Of a DNA stretch of 64,000 nucleotides, positions 53,971 to 62,643 are shown piece by piece. This DNA is from Picocystis sp. L7. Lineage: Eukaryota > Chlorophyta > Picocystophyceae > Picocystales > Picocystaceae. The position numbers and the translations under genes are program-made. The DNA lies in NCBI GenBank assembly GCA_020975725.1, contig QXJR01000007.1, positions 372,001-436,000 of the forward strand, in the 5' to 3' direction. The notes beneath the pieces are model-generated. The model did no database searches, had not been told where the DNA came from, and was given only the letters and a program-made list of their open reading frames with translations. Each line of letters opens with the position of its first letter. The first letter of the stretch is position 1.

Positions 53971-55569
53971 TCAGGATGGGGGAGCGGGCGCACTCGCGGG
54001 CCCGCTGGAGCACGCCTGATCTCCTCGGATCTCTAAGCTGTCATCTGAGGGTTGCTCTGAAGGGCTGGTGGGCCACCACGTCGGCTTTTCCCCAAAAAAG
54101 TAGCCCCTCTGCTTCAATTGTTGCGCCTGGCATTCGCGCACCAATAGGTTGCGAAAGCGTCCTTTCCCGCCATCGGAATCCTCGGTCGCAAGGTCCAGCT
54201 GCGCCTCCAGAACTTCCAGAGCTTCAGCAGGGTCGTTGATTTCCCACATGTCTTGAGGTCGTGCTGTGTTGGGGTCGGCTCGTGCGGGTGGCAAGTTTGG
54301 GTCCCTGCCACTTGGCAGCCGCGGCGGTGGCGGCATATCGTGACCCCACAAGGAATTGTCCATCCGCGGGAACAACTCCGACCTCGGTAATCCCTCGAAA
54401 TACATGTGTTCCAGTGCTTCTTCCACCATGCATCTTTGGGAGGGATCGATGACCAACAGACGGCGCAGCAAGTCCACCGCACTCCGATCAAATGTCTTGG
54501 TGAGCTCGTCAAACGTCCCAGGTCTTCCTCGTATGCGATTCAAGTAGTGCCGCCATTTATCCGAAGGGACGGAAGCCACGCATCGCCACGTTGGCGTACC
54601 TAGCACGTCGAATATTACATCCAGCTCAGCTGCACGCCTTGCGCCCACTTCGTGCTCCTCCTGGTACAATCGGTCACTGGAAGGGGTGGCCGCACGTCCA
54701 TCGCATCCTCCGGGCACCTGGAACAAGGACCGTGAGTAAGGCTTGGTGGTCCTCTGCAAGAGTTCGAAGAATATGCATCCCAGACCCCAGCTGTCTATTG
54801 CATCTGTGTAGCTCCCGTGAATCATGACCACCTCTGGTGCTCGATAGCAAGGTGTGCACACTGTGCCGGTCAGCATGGCAAAGTTCCGCATCTCGGAGTT
54901 TTGTATCCTGTTCTTTCGATCGTTTGCCAGAGCTTCATGCTCGTCCTTCGCTTCGAGAGGCCCAGCAAACATGGGTCCCCCTCCGGAAGATCTTGCCAAC
55001 CCAAAATCGCAGATCTTCGCCACACCATCGCCCAGCAGGACGTTCCCGCTTTTGAGATCGCGATGCCACACCCCACAGGAGTGCAGGAACTGGACACCTT
55101 CGAGGACCTGCTTGAAGATGATCTTGGCCTGCTGTTGGTCCAGCATGGTTCTGAGCGAGTACAAGTCCCCGTTGGAATAGTAATCGGTGACGAGGTACAC
55201 GTCTAGCGTTTCGGAGACCAGCTTTCCGTCGACCATGGTGAACTTCCCTCCCGATCCCGCCTTCGTGAAGACGTCTCGCAGTTTGATGATGTTGGGATGG
55301 TGGGAGAGTCTCCTCAGAATGCACACTTCTCGCAGCACGCGTTTCGCGTTGAGCATGCTGGAGAATATGTTCGGGATGCGTTTCACGGCCACGAGGGCCT
55401 CGTCCCGCACGTCTTTGGCCAGGCAGACTTGGCCGTACGATCCGGATCCCACCAGCCGTATCAGTTTGTACCCGGATCCCACGCTCCACACGCTGTCTCC
55501 CACGCAGTAGGCCCCTTCCTCCTCGCCCAAGCGGCGCACGCCTCCTTCGCCTGCCGCTCGCGCGGCCAT
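53971..55569 (-). CDS. CMGC-type (MAPK-like) protein kinase
   Basis: 532 residues from the ATG at 55569. Kinase domain about residues 30-410: glycine loop GSGSYGQVCLA, VAVKRIPN (ATP lysine), REVCILRRLSHHPNI (helix C Glu), HRDLKSGNVLL, CDFGLAR, activation segment ending TPCYRAPEV, and the CMGC-type region DSWGLGCIFFEL with a MAPK-like layout to RRLLVIDPSQRCMVEEALEHMYF. All catalytic residues are kept. Two oddities: the activation segment reads LTGTVCTPCYRAPE, without the MAPK Thr-x-Tyr pair, and the catalytic loop has HRDLKSGN rather than HRDLKPSN. There is an insert of about 35 residues between DFG and APE. The C-terminal 130 residues are Pro- and Asp-rich. Substrate unknown. Confidence 0.88.
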   Translation of the reverse strand: MAARAAGEGGVRRLGEEEGAYCVGDSVWSVGSGYKLIRLVGSGSYGQVCLAKDVRDEALVAVKRIPNIFSSMLNAKRVLREVCILRRLSHHPNIIKLRDVFTKAGSGGKFTMVDGKLVSETLDVYLVTDYYSNGDLYSLRTMLDQQQAKIIFKQVLEGVQFLHSCGVWHRDLKSGNVLLGDGVAKICDFGLARSSGGGPMFAGPLEAKDEHEALANDRKNRIQNSEMRNFAMLTGTVCTPCYRAPEVVMIHGSYTDAIDSWGLGCIFFELLQRTTKPYSRSLFQVPGGCDGRAATPSSDRLYQEEHEVGARRAAELDVIFDVLGTPTWRCVASVPSDKWRHYLNRIRGRPGTFDELTKTFDRSAVDLLRRLLVIDPSQRCMVEEALEHMYFEGLPRSELFPRMDNSLWGHDMPPPPRLPSGRDPNLPPARADPNTARPQDMWEINDPAEALEVLEAQLDLATEDSDGGKGRFRNLLVRECQAQQLKQRGYFFGEKPTWWPTSPSEQPSDDSLEIRGDQACSSGPASAPAPPS

Positions 55570-55668
55570 GCCACCCACTCCTCTCTCTGTCTCGGTGTTC
55601 TCCCTGCCCACGTCTTCCCGACGGTGCTGTTCCCGAAACCCATCGGGTCCACGTGCGTGCCTCTCCAG

Positions 55669-56775
55669 TCAAGGGGATGGGACGACCCCTTTCAAACCCA
55701 TCCCTTTCCCTTCGTAGACGGCGGTGAGCGAGCCTGTGGGAGGTGGATGCACGCGAGCGAGCGGTCGCACGGAACCTGGACCGCTCGCAGAAGCACGCAG
55801 GCGACGTCTGCGGAGGTGGGCGTACAGCTCGTCCCGCGAGGACAGCCGATGGGCGTATGCGCTCCGTGGATCGCGCAGCTCCGGCAGGACCTGACGATGG
55901 ACCCGACGGAAGATCCAAGGTGCAATCACCTTCAACACCAAGTTCACGAGGAAAGCAGGAGCCCAACGAAGACGTGGATCCCGAACGCGCAGCTCCATCT
56001 CGCAACGGGTGACCTCCGTGCCGTTCGAAGAGACGGTCGGCTGCATGGCAAGGGCACACCCGTCCAGCAGCTGGATCTGCAAGCGTTCGGAACGCCTCGT
56101 CGCCTCGTCGCGCTCCGAACGGATCGAGATGAGGTACTTGCCGGTGTCTTCCAGCACGTCCGAAGCCTGGGCCGAAAACAAGACCTCGCGGTCTGCGACC
56201 GGCCACGGCAGGTTCAGCTCGCAACGACACACCACGTGCATGAGACCCAAGACCTCCACGAGCACCGACCTTTCGGCGTATTTGTTCCACGTCTCTACGA
56301 GGTCGAACTCTCGGAGGAGGCACACGAGCTCCTCCAACGCGGCGCTCACGTAGGCCTGGCTCATCAGCACGTGCGTGTTGGTGGCAGGTTCGAAGGCGTA
56401 CGCCACCTTCAGCGGTGCGGATTCGTGGACGGAAAGCTTCTCCACGCTCTTGGCGAGTTCGTCCAATCGGCCCTTCACCCGTTTTTTTTCTTCCAGCACT
56501 CTATCTCTCAGGGACAGGAAGTAGGGGATGTCTTCGACCACGTGTCGTTTCCTGTCGATGTCCTTCCAGGCGCGTTCTGCTTCGTCCACTTTCCCTTCCC
56601 CTTGGAGGATCCATGCGTGTCTGACCCTTTCCATTAGCTGCATGGGCACCTCCCTTTCCTCTCCCAGCGCCTTCCTCAGCCCCTCTTCCGACACGTCTGC
56701 GACCTCCATCGCATCGTAGTAGATGTCGCCGTCTGTGGAGAGGTGCATCTTCTCGTACACCACCATCCGCGCCAT
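55669..56775 (-). CDS. START-like lipid-binding domain protein
   Basis: 368 residues from the ATG at 56775 (MARMVVYEKMHL). An N-terminal helical part (about 1-110, with a coiled coil EEKKRVKGRLDELAKSVEKL) precedes a domain with START/Bet v1-like features: FDLVETWNKYAERSVLVEVLG, CRCELNLPWPVADREVLF (the conserved L-P-W-P-x-x-D-R-x strand), GKYLISIRSERDEA and RLQIQLLDGCALAMQP. Such domains bind lipids or sterols in a hydrophobic cavity. The helix VLKVIAPWIFRRVHRQVLPEL closes the domain. The tail is Arg/Pro/Gly-rich. It is divergent from the JmjC gene, with the pyrimidine minisatellite between them. Confidence 0.7.
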   Translation of the reverse strand: MARMVVYEKMHLSTDGDIYYDAMEVADVSEEGLRKALGEEREVPMQLMERVRHAWILQGEGKVDEAERAWKDIDRKRHVVEDIPYFLSLRDRVLEEKKRVKGRLDELAKSVEKLSVHESAPLKVAYAFEPATNTHVLMSQAYVSAALEELVCLLREFDLVETWNKYAERSVLVEVLGLMHVVCRCELNLPWPVADREVLFSAQASDVLEDTGKYLISIRSERDEATRRSERLQIQLLDGCALAMQPTVSSNGTEVTRCEMELRVRDPRLRWAPAFLVNLVLKVIAPWIFRRVHRQVLPELRDPRSAYAHRLSSRDELYAHLRRRRLRASASGPGSVRPLARVHPPPTGSLTAVYEGKGMGLKGVVPSP

Positions 56776-56892
56776 CCCATCCCACCGCCCACTGCTTAAC
56801 TCGATCGTGAACCTCGGAGGAGGCCATGGGTCGCTCGACCGGCCTCCCCCTCTCCCTGCCTCTCCTGTCTCCCTGCCCCGCTGCCTCGACCC

Positions 56893-57272
56893 GTCTCTCC
56901 TACTGTCTCTCCTACTGTCTCTCCTACTGTCTCTCCTACTGTATCCTTCGGTCTCTCCTTCTGTCTCACCCGGTGTCTCCTTCTATCTCTCCTTCTATCA
57001 CTCCTGTCTGTCTCTCCTACTGTATCCTTCGGTCTCTCCTTCTGTCTCACCCGGTGTCTCCTTCTATCTCTCCTTCTATCACTCCTGTCTGTCTCTCCTA
57101 CTGTATCCTTCGGTCTCTCCTTCTGTCTCACCCGGTGTCTCCTTCTATCTCTCCTTCTATCACTCCTGTCTGTCTCTCCTACTGTATCCTTCGGTCTCTC
57201 CTTCTCCATCACCCGGTGTCTCCTTCTATCTCTCCTACTATCTCTCCTACTATCACTCCTGTCTGTCTGTCT
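56893..57272 (+). repeat. polypyrimidine minisatellite (12-bp and 81-bp tandem units)
   Basis: First about four copies of a 12-bp unit GTCTCTCCTACT (56893-56940), then four 81-bp units starting at 56929, 57010, 57091 and 57172, the last one expanded. The plus strand is almost wholly C and T over some 380 bp. It ends just before TTTGGATTGCAG (57274-57285), which reads as a 3' splice site ahead of the JmjC frame. Long frames translated across it (Ser/Leu-rich on plus, Arg/Asp-rich on minus) are repeat artefacts. Confidence 0.93.
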
Positions 57273-57336
57273 CTTTGGATTGCAGTCCCTGGTGGAAAGG
57301 CCCAAACGACGGACGAGGAAACGAATCGGCGCAGGA

Positions 57337-58917
57337 ATGGGCGCGAAGGAAGAGGCGAAGAAAGACGCGGTGCTGGAACTGCGAGGTGCCGCCACACCCG
57401 TGCTGGAGACCAAGAGAGGGGAAGGAAGAATCACGGTGCGGAAAAAACAACTGGAACGAGGAGAAACGGAGGTGAAATGGAGTGGGAAACGGATCGCAGA
57501 GGTGGCGCACGAGAGCCTCCTGCAAGGTGAAAAAGCAGGAGATCCGAAACCCAGGTTCCCGAAGGAAATGGCCAAGGAATGGGTGGAAAAAGCCTCCGTA
57601 GAAGATCCGGTGGAACTGAGCCGAAGCATGATACAATGCCGCAAGGGCCAGCCAGTCGCATGGAAGAAATCGTCCATGGTACAAGGACTGCTGGGCAAAT
57701 GGACGCTCGAATACCTCGCAGTGGCGATGGGAAGGACGAACAAAAACCACACCGTCCTGGTGAGCGATGCAGAAAAACACAGGTTCTTTCATTTCGACGG
57801 CCTGAAGAACCTGTACGGTAGCATCTACCATGTGCGAGAACCAGAAACCATCCGAATGAACATGTCCTGCGAAGAATATGCAGATTGCGCCAGAAAATGG
57901 AATGAAAAACGACCCAGGCTCAGCGTGCAGATGCTGAAATCAGCCTTCATGCCCGACAAGCAGGAACCGTGCATGACGGACGATCTCGGACAAGCTACCA
58001 AGGAGGACTTTCGCAGCTGCGTGGACTGGGCCTGGTGCAAGAACCTCCTACTCGTCCAAGGATTTGGTGCGGTGAGTGGTTGCGAATTGCAGTGCTCCAC
58101 GCGAAATGCCCTCATGCCCACGCGGTACGATGAATGGGATTCCCTGTTTGTGCAGATCACCGGACGAAGAAGGGTTTTGCTGGTGGACCCATCTCAAGCT
58201 TTCGATGGATTGTATCCCTACCCAGTTGCACACCCCTACGACCAACAGTCCATGGTCGATTTTGACCATCCAGATTACGGGCAATGGCCAAAGTTCAGCC
58301 GCACTCATGGTATGGTGTGCATACTGGAACCTGGAGACGTGCTCTACGTACCTCGGTACTGGTTTCGGCATGTTCAAACCCTGGATATAGAGGAAGTTAG
58401 CTTGGACATGAGGCTGGGCCCTGGCAATCGGACCCTCAAGGAGGATTGCTTTCCCCTGGCCGTGAGCAGGTTGCTGGAAAGCCGGATGGTTGCTGCCGAA
58501 GGATTCGAAGGAGCAAGGTTGTGGCTTGAACGCATCGCCACCGGGGATGATATGGACTACATCGACTGGAAGACTGTGCAGGGCTACAAGAGGATCCAGC
58601 TTGTTCAGATGGTGAAAGACGAGGTTGCAGACGCCATTGGCAAGGATGCAGTGTCTTCTTTCCTTCTGGACATGATCGATGGTCGCATGCTACCCACCCC
58701 TTGGCTCAACCAGAACTTTCGCGAGCCGCTTTATCTGCAGGACCGGCCATACCTGGTGGAAGACACCCGCACCGAGTGGGAGCGCAAGTATCCGGAGCTC
58801 TTTCGCAAGAGGCTCCTCCAGGAGGGTTACGAGGTCCAGCCCAGTGCGTCTACGGTTCCCATCCCGGGGTACAACATGCCTACCGATGCAGATTGGCGCA
58901 CTTGGGGTCTGGAGTGA
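57337..58917 (+). CDS. JmjC-domain protein, FIH/HIF1AN-like, with altered iron site
   Basis: 526 residues from the ATG at 57337; the frame is open to 57280, where an AG could be an acceptor joining an upstream exon. The first 110 residues are basic and polar. The JmjC (cupin) domain lies at about 120-390: LVQGFGAVSG, RYDEWDSLFVQITGRRRVLLVDPSQ, LYPYPVAHPYDQQSMVDFDHPDY and LEPGDVLYVPRYWFRHV, closely following human FIH, an asparaginyl hydroxylase using Fe(II) and 2-oxoglutarate. However, the two iron histidines (HxD and the distal His of YWWHH) are both Arg here (RYDEW and YWFRH); only the Asp remains. It is therefore probably not an active dioxygenase. A helical C-terminus, as in FIH dimerisation, follows. 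Confidence 0.85.
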   Translation: MGAKEEAKKDAVLELRGAATPVLETKRGEGRITVRKKQLERGETEVKWSGKRIAEVAHESLLQGEKAGDPKPRFPKEMAKEWVEKASVEDPVELSRSMIQCRKGQPVAWKKSSMVQGLLGKWTLEYLAVAMGRTNKNHTVLVSDAEKHRFFHFDGLKNLYGSIYHVREPETIRMNMSCEEYADCARKWNEKRPRLSVQMLKSAFMPDKQEPCMTDDLGQATKEDFRSCVDWAWCKNLLLVQGFGAVSGCELQCSTRNALMPTRYDEWDSLFVQITGRRRVLLVDPSQAFDGLYPYPVAHPYDQQSMVDFDHPDYGQWPKFSRTHGMVCILEPGDVLYVPRYWFRHVQTLDIEEVSLDMRLGPGNRTLKEDCFPLAVSRLLESRMVAAEGFEGARLWLERIATGDDMDYIDWKTVQGYKRIQLVQMVKDEVADAIGKDAVSSFLLDMIDGRMLPTPWLNQNFREPLYLQDRPYLVEDTRTEWERKYPELFRKRLLQEGYEVQPSASTVPIPGYNMPTDADWRTWGLE

Positions 58918-59022
58918 TCCATCCCAACTGTCCACACAGGAGACGGGCAGTCCTGGACCTCACCCAGTTGAATCCACACCACACAAGTCTCCGAAACGGT
59001 GTCGGAGACCACGAGGCGCAGG

Positions 59023-61293
59023 ATGGCATGGATGCGACTTGAAGGGACTGAACCGCTCGCCGACATCGCCGCGGGACGGACGGGAGGGCTCCAGGTGCGG
59101 TTCGGAGAGCCGTGGGAGGCGTCCGACGATGCTGAGGTGGTGCGGATGGACGTCGAACGCGACGGTTCGACCCTTCGCGTAGGAGAGTCCATCCTGAGAC
59201 GGGAAAGGCGAAGGGAAACTGGACCGGAAGAAACAACGCAGAGAGGATGGAAGTCGCTTCTGGACGACGTGCCGGGTGTTTTCGACCATGTGCCGAAAGC
59301 CTTGCTCCAGGAATGTGACGAAGACGAGGCCCACGTAGCTGGCAATTGCGTTGCGACCTTCCCGGAGAAAGGGGTGCGTATGAAAGGAGGCAAGGACGTA
59401 CACATGTTGTTCCAAACGGCAGGAAAGTGGGAACAAGAGTGTGTCATGCACACCTTCAATCCATCTCCTCAAGCTGCTCAACAAGGAAAAGACCTGGTGG
59501 AAGTAGGCCGCCTGGATGCAGGATTCCCCATACGTTTGCTTTCGTGCTCCAGGTGTCCTCGGTTGGCTTACTGCAACGCACCGGGCACATTCCAAACTGG
59601 ACTTCCGGACCTATCAGATAGCCATCCACCACTCCTAGCAGCGATAGGAATGTACGATGCGTGTTTCATTTGCCCATCCTACTCAGGAATGGATCATAGA
59701 TGGACGATGGAGAGAGTGACAAGTGGGTGCATTGCCAGCCGCTCAATTTGCGACTTTGCCTGGAACCAGTTCTTGCAACGGCAGGGAGTGGTAGCAACAG
59801 AAGGAGGTGGACTAGCCCTCATTCAAGTAGCACCGTCTGGGAGCCAAGTATTCTGCAGCAAAGTTGGACCAACTGCCAGTTCAGAAAGCAGCGGAAGGAG
59901 AGATCAACCGTACAGAGGAAAAGGCTCATGGAAATGCACGTGGGGATCAAGCCCTACTTCAGTCATACGCTCATCTTCCAAACAAATCGGAAAGGTAGAT
60001 GTACGCCAACAAAGTGGCTACGTGCCCCTCTTTTCTGTCCAAAGCGGAGTGATTTTGGGCGTCGGGGGACTCTGGCCAATATGGGATGATGTTTTCTTGA
60101 GCCAGGTAACAGCAGGAGGATTGCAGCTGAGTTCAAACCTTGGGGACTTGGCATGCCTGTACGCTGCATCTTCTACATCTCACTTGTACTTGTTGGATGA
60201 CAGGTACCCAGGACGACCAGTGCTAAGCTGGGAAAGAACCCACACTAATGCCTGGGACGATATGGTGCTTCCATTCACAAACCATCGCATGAGGGAAAGC
60301 ACAACGGAGTACTCTGTGGATGTTTCAATCGGTCTTTCTCCTTCTAAAGGCGCAAGTACAACTTGTTACCCGTTCACGGTGTCACTGGAAAAAGAAAGGA
60401 ATGGTGATGCCTTGGGGGTGCTTGGTTCAGGTTATGGTGTGGTTGCTGGTGGCTTGCCCTTTCAAATCGAACATTCCTATGGCAAGTCAAGAGACGTACA
60501 CGGCGTAGCGATCTTATGCCCTGCGGATACTACTCCCTCCTCCCAAGATTGCGAAATGTTTGCTTTCAGTGCTTTTGATGAAGGTCAGTACTGTTTGCAG
60601 GAAGCACGCCTGGAGGCTTCTACACTAACCTTATCGAAGAATACTTATTCTCCATTGCAGCCCCAAGCAGAGGCACCAAGCTGCATAGCCAGGAAGGTGG
60701 AAAGAAGGGCTGTCTACCTTCCGTTGGTTTGCGGTGTCCTTTTCCAGGACGTTGATTCAGGAATCGATGACATCGTACCACATAACTTGCTAGATGTTTT
60801 ACGTTCCGTGGTGCAGCAGAGCACTCACCCCTTGACAGAGCAGGAGATAGCTAGCAGGATGCACGCTGAGCACGCATTCGAGCTTTCTGCCATGCAGCTC
60901 ACGGAAGTGCCTTGGTTTCCACAGAAGAGGCTTTACGGGCACAAAAATTGCACATGTAGGATATGTGAGCGGATGTCTAGGAAGAGAGCCGCAGCAGCAA
61001 ACCATCCCCAGAACAGGCCCGTTCTCCACTTGGAAGATGCGTTGGATTTTTTTCGTTCACAAACTAGCTTTGAACAATTTGTTGTGGAAATGGCTGACCA
61101 AATCGACTGCCTGGTTTTGGAGGAAAGCGATTCAACTGCTCAAGGGGCCGATGCCCAGACACATCTAGTTTTATGCAATGACGATGTGGAAGAACTTACT
61201 GGTTCTTGGCTAGAAAACCCTGATAACTGTGTAGGAGATGCAATGAGAATCCGCCAGCGGCTTTTGAGCAAGTTTGCAATTGGCGAGCGGTGA
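59023..61293 (+). CDS. unknown large protein, possibly TAF1C/RRN6-like
   Basis: 756 residues from the ATG at 59023 (MAWMRLEGTEP). No signal or membrane segment. The centre (about residues 150-480) looks like a beta-propeller with irregular blades. The segment LYLLDDRYPGRPVLSWERTH resembles the 'LLD.R.P..P.L.W.H' blade typical of TAF1C and yeast Rrn6, subunits of the RNA polymerase I initiation factors SL1 and core factor. The C-terminus holds helices and a small cysteine cluster CTCRICERMSRKR. The match is short and by memory of the family, so treat the function as a suggestion. It follows the JmjC gene by 105 bp in the same direction. Confidence 0.7.
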   Translation: MAWMRLEGTEPLADIAAGRTGGLQVRFGEPWEASDDAEVVRMDVERDGSTLRVGESILRRERRRETGPEETTQRGWKSLLDDVPGVFDHVPKALLQECDEDEAHVAGNCVATFPEKGVRMKGGKDVHMLFQTAGKWEQECVMHTFNPSPQAAQQGKDLVEVGRLDAGFPIRLLSCSRCPRLAYCNAPGTFQTGLPDLSDSHPPLLAAIGMYDACFICPSYSGMDHRWTMERVTSGCIASRSICDFAWNQFLQRQGVVATEGGGLALIQVAPSGSQVFCSKVGPTASSESSGRRDQPYRGKGSWKCTWGSSPTSVIRSSSKQIGKVDVRQQSGYVPLFSVQSGVILGVGGLWPIWDDVFLSQVTAGGLQLSSNLGDLACLYAASSTSHLYLLDDRYPGRPVLSWERTHTNAWDDMVLPFTNHRMRESTTEYSVDVSIGLSPSKGASTTCYPFTVSLEKERNGDALGVLGSGYGVVAGGLPFQIEHSYGKSRDVHGVAILCPADTTPSSQDCEMFAFSAFDEGQYCLQEARLEASTLTLSKNTYSPLQPQAEAPSCIARKVERRAVYLPLVCGVLFQDVDSGIDDIVPHNLLDVLRSVVQQSTHPLTEQEIASRMHAEHAFELSAMQLTEVPWFPQKRLYGHKNCTCRICERMSRKRAAAANHPQNRPVLHLEDALDFFRSQTSFEQFVVEMADQIDCLVLEESDSTAQGADAQTHLVLCNDDVEELTGSWLENPDNCVGDAMRIRQRLLSKFAIGER

Positions 61294-62643
61294 GAGCCCA
61301 GCCTTTTTCATCTGCCAGCAGTCCGATTCTGCAGATGGTTTGTACCGTCTCGAACCATGCAAGCAATTCTTCGAAGATTCTGCAGGGTTTGCTTGTGTAA
61401 TACCTCAATCAATCGTGAAGCTTTTTGCTTTCTGCCGCTTCATTGATGTTGGAAAACCAAGTGGGCCGCACACACCTTCCGCACTGGCCTTGTTTGGCTC
61501 GATAGACCCTCTTCAGAATCATCTACTTGATGCATCCGCTCCTACTCGGGGCTGGATCATCTTCTCCCCCATCCTTCCCGGTGGTTTCTGATTGCAGTTG
61601 TGCATACTCACATGTCCTAGAGTTGGTCGCGGTCCACTTCCACGAGAGGGATTCGGATTTCGGTCACGCGAATTTCGGTGCGTAGGGGATCGCACCAAGT
61701 TGCTGCATCGCTCTTCCAGGTCAAACGTTTCAGATTGTGGATGTAACGCGAAGAAACGAAGAATTCGTCCATATGTCGGTGGTGTTTGTTGGATCGACGT
61801 TCCCACCTTCCGGATGAAGCACGAAGAGGTCTTGCTTCGAGACGGATCTTTCCGAGTTGACGGCGGCCCTTCCGGTTCTACGCACGATCAAACGAGTGCA
61901 TATGAGAGCACAATCTGGTTGTGTGATGCTGCCACGTCCTCGATGGCGAACTTTCGCGCCGCCTTGGTGGCAGTTGTCGATCTGCCATCCATCCCATTCG
62001 GATGCGGATGCGACAGGTCTCGTCGAGGACGCACCACGGTCCCAGGCAGGCCCACGGCCTCGAAGGCCATGTTCTTCCAGAAGGCGTTTCATCGATCGAA
62101 TCCTGTTGGAAGAACCCCCTGAGGACCTTCCTCGAATGTATCGAAAATCCGACGGCCTGTGCCTCAAATTTACCGAATGAATCGCGCCTCTTCCGAATTT
62201 CGGTGCGGGTGGATCCGTTCCAACCCGGGTACAAAGCTCCCTGTAGCAGCAATGCCCCGGGTTGGACCCGATGGGTGCCACCAGTGGGGTCCCTGGGTCC
62301 ACTGGTTCTTGGTTCGGGGTTGACCCACGTGGGATCACCACCTGGAATCGGGAATCTAGCTCCCCACCACCATGGCCTGGACGCCTCCCGCGCCCTCGTT
62401 CCCGCCTCGGCCGTCCCCTTCCTCCCCGGACGGCGTACCCGTACGGAGATTTGGCGTTCCCTTCCCGATCCCCGATGGATCTCCGTTTGAACCCGAGGTT
62501 GTGTCGGAGAAGCACCCCGGTTGATCTGGGTCTTTATCAGGACAACCCACGAACGAGTCTACGACACGACTCGGAACGGGAGGACCAGGAACGAGGCGGC
62601 GCGGGAAACAAGCGCAGGCGAAAAGGACGTCCAGAGACGCGCC
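61294..62643. other. intergenic region (1.35 kb)
   Basis: Open frames exist on both strands (for example 61730-62515 minus and 62002-62490 plus), but they overlap and have no recognisable sequence. Probably 3' flank and 5' regulatory or leader DNA of the flanking plus-strand genes; an upstream exon of the phosphatase gene is possible. Confidence 0.4.

Noticed and set aside
54935-56323. 462-residue minus-strand frame
   Set aside because: Same strand but different frame from the kinase and START genes, which have conserved motifs; composition is Arg/Gly-rich shadow sequence.
56723-57475. Ser/Leu repeat protein encoded across the minisatellite
   Set aside because: It is a translation of the 81-bp pyrimidine repeat and is open in several frames because the unit length is divisible by three.
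61730-62515. 261-residue minus-strand frame
   Set aside because: No recognisable domain, Arg/Gly-rich, lies in the upstream region of the PP2C gene, and overlaps other open frames.
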